From positions 1 through 19,121 of the forward strand of contig RBNI01002253.1 in NCBI GenBank assembly GCA_003990745.1: 19,121 bases of DNA, given 5' to 3'. The translations under genes were made by a program, and so were the position numbers. Below are positions 17,952-19,121 of the stretch, piece after piece; the stretch's first letter is position 1, and each line of letters starts with the position of its first letter. Source of the DNA: Jimgerdemannia flammicorona (Eukaryota; Mucoromycota; Endogonomycetes; Endogonales; Endogonaceae). Below the pieces are notes generated by a model. That model ran no database searches. It saw nothing but the letters and a program-made list of their open reading frames with translations, and was not told the DNA's origin.

Positions 17952-18489
17952 GCTTTTTGGCAAAATATATGACCTGTTGCTGTAAGTGGGGCATATGCTG
18001 GTCACATGAGAAAATCCTGATTTCAAAGCTCTCATCACTCGTAGTTGTGGTTACACAGAGTTAACAGGTCTTGGTCCACTTTTTTTTTGTCTGGTTGGTG
18101 CATTTGCAAGGACTGGCCATCCTTGTCTAGGGTGAGGGCTCCCATTGTCATGGCTGGGGGTTCAAACCTCTTGAAAATAGACTTTTCTTGTAATCTGAGG
18201 CAATTCCTAGTAACAATATCTGTCACGTAGATGGACTTAGACTGGTTTCGACATTGTCAGCTTTCCTAAGTTCCATATGAAGCATCCGTCATCATTCAGC
18301 AGAGATGATACAGATGGCATAAAATGGAGTTGTTCAAATGTGTTTTGCTGTACTATACTAGATTGTTCTTTTGCTCAGGTATCTTCTTGTTGATTATCCA
18401 TAGTGTTTCTTTTTTTTTCACAATGTTTGGTATTATATATTTCTGGATAAACGATATAGTATCCTTCTGCTCACTATGTGCTCCAATAC
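17952..18489 (-). other. spacer between pol and ORF3 of gypsy A
   Basis: Intermediate GC content, with CpGs retained. A 63-codon minus-strand frame (18226-18035) and short plus-strand frames occur, but none has a recognisable motif or a counterpart upstream of ORF3-C. I treat this as the ORF3 promoter and an untranslated spacer. Confidence 0.4.
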
Positions 18490-18810
18490 TTAGAGCTGTA
18501 GTTCCTTCCTTTGCTGGGGAGTGAGTGTTTCCATATAGTCCTGAAGGGCCTCGCATGCATTCTTCAGGGCTTCTTCTTTTTCCCAGATGGCGTCATGGGT
18601 GGGGTAACTCTTCCACTTGATCAGAAAAAAGCACTTGACTGTTTCGGGATATTTGTGGACCTTGTGGTTAAGTACTTCCTCAATTTTGAATTCCTCATGA
18701 TCATTGATCCTAATTGGGGGTGGTGGTGGAACTGTATGCTCACGGACCTTTCTCCAGTACAATTCGCATTACACAAACTTCAAGCAACAGTTTTTCAACA
18801 CAAAGCAGAG
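18490..18810 (-). pseudogene. pol: C-terminus of gypsy A pol: integrase tail with chromodomain
   Basis: The minus-strand frame ends at TAA 18492-18490. A proline run (VPPPPPI) precedes a chromodomain: EEFKIEEVL, then FFLIKWKSYPTHDAIWEKEEALKNA. The aromatic-cage positions Phe, Trp and Trp are all occupied. In chromoviruses this domain closes the integrase and guides insertion into heterochromatin by binding methylated histone H3. The frame is open from ~18762; upstream a TAA (18771-18769) interrupts sequence (CCLKFV) weakly resembling the HVSLLKPY-type integrase tail. Everything further upstream is cut off by LINE3, so the reverse transcriptase and integrase core are missing here. Confidence 0.8.
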
Positions 18811-18826
18811 AAAAGGTATTATCAAA

Positions 18827-19121
18827 ATGTCAACAAGCAAGAGTTCTGACGGGCGTGCTGAGTTAGGTGGACCTGGGGCTTTCGGCTGGCAGAAGGTTGG
18901 GAGGGGTTATGGCCTGGGGATGGGGGCCTTTGGAGGGTCGAAGGGTGGCGAGGGTTCTGGAAGTGGGCTGGTGGCTGGTAGTGGTGAGGGGAGGCCTGGC
19001 CCCCACAGTTTTGCAGACAAGGTGAAGGGGAGTGGGTGGCCGGCTGGGTCAAGGGCTGGTGCTGCTGTAGGGAAGGGCAAGGCGAGCCTAGGGAGGGGGG
19101 GAGGTACTCAGGTGGGGGAGG
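18827..19121 (+). CDS. LINE3 ORF1, N-terminal part (runs off the window)
   Basis: ATG at 18827 in good context (CAAAATGTC) opens a frame of 98 codons with no stop to the window end. The protein starts MSTSKSSDGRAELGG, is very rich in Gly, Ser and Lys, and contains PHSFADKVKG (~residues 62-71), similar to the S-F/Y-A-D/A segment near the start of ORF1 in many non-LTR retrotransposons. It would be an RNA-binding, nucleoprotein-forming protein. The strand is G-rich, as in LINE1 and LINE2, but CpGs are intact and no RIP-like stops occur, so it is young. Its 5' end interrupts gypsy A pol on the opposite strand between about 18795 and 18826. A host gene cannot be excluded without the rest. Confidence 0.55.
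   Translation, partial: MSTSKSSDGRAELGGPGAFGWQKVGRGYGLGMGAFGGSKGGEGSGSGLVAGSGEGRPGPHSFADKVKGSGWPAGSRAGAAVGKGKASLGRGGGTQVGE

Noticed and set aside
18511..18849. Plus-strand frame of 112 codons
   Set aside because: It is antisense to the chromodomain, which has clear family residues on the minus strand.
18822..19052. Minus-strand Pro/His-rich frame of 76 codons
   Set aside because: It is antisense to LINE3 ORF1; the Pro-rich composition mirrors Gly codons.
1..19121. tRNA, rRNA or riboswitch genes
   Set aside because: No GTTC-type T-loop with matching acceptor stems and no rRNA-like sequence was found by eye; a covariance search was not possible.

Overview
This window looks like a transposon graveyard from a filamentous fungus, most likely an ascomycete of the Pezizomycotina. 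The evidence is a stack of Ty3/gypsy LTR retrotransposons (one with a chromodomain) and Tad-like non-LTR (LINE) elements. They are degraded mainly by C-to-T and G-to-A transitions, seen as TAG, TAA and TGA stops at Trp, Gln and Arg positions. CpG is almost absent over roughly the first 16.6 kb. This pattern fits RIP (CpA to TpA) together with decay of methylated CpG. I see no convincing host gene, tRNA, rRNA or CRISPR array. The species cannot be named from the sequence.

Layout. (1) 1-2900 is AT-rich and essentially non-coding. It holds a ~310-bp tandem duplication (371-1005), an AATAAA signal followed by a 50-nt poly(A) tract (1811-1887), and a T/A homopolymer block (2532-2605). (2) 3056-4265, plus strand, is the 3' end of a gypsy element, called C here. 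It has a broken ~277-codon ORF ('ORF3'), a 35-bp tandem repeat and an LTR-like sequence. (3) 4266-6280 is AT-rich and mostly featureless. (4) 6281-~9015, plus strand, is the 5' part of a second gypsy element (D): a probable primer-binding site, gag with a damaged zinc knuckle, and a retropepsin with a damaged active site. (5) ~9020-11919, plus strand, is LINE1: an ORF1 remnant, endonuclease and the first part of reverse transcriptase. (6) 11921-15656, plus strand, is LINE2: ORF2 only, with endonuclease, reverse transcriptase, a zinc-binding-like C-terminus and a poly(A) tail. (7) 15659-17006 holds two LTRs of one family in the same minus-strand orientation (B, then A). (8) 17007-~18800, minus strand, is the 3' half of gypsy element A: polypurine tract, ORF3, spacer, and the pol C-terminus with a chromodomain. 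(9) 18827-19121, plus strand, is the intact start of ORF1 of a younger LINE (LINE3), running off the window.

Relationships. A protein of about 275 residues that I do not recognise (ORF3) occurs in elements A and C. In A it lies between the chromodomain end of pol and the 3' LTR, with its own TATA box, and its apparent original stop codon overlaps the polypurine tract. This accessory ORF is the best candidate here for something undescribed. The junctions suggest serial nesting: LINE1 cut into gypsy D, LINE1 was interrupted near its reverse-transcriptase active site, LINE2 joined the end of LTR B, element A inserted within B, and LINE3 inserted in A. The right end (from ~16.66 kb) keeps its CpGs and is clearly younger.
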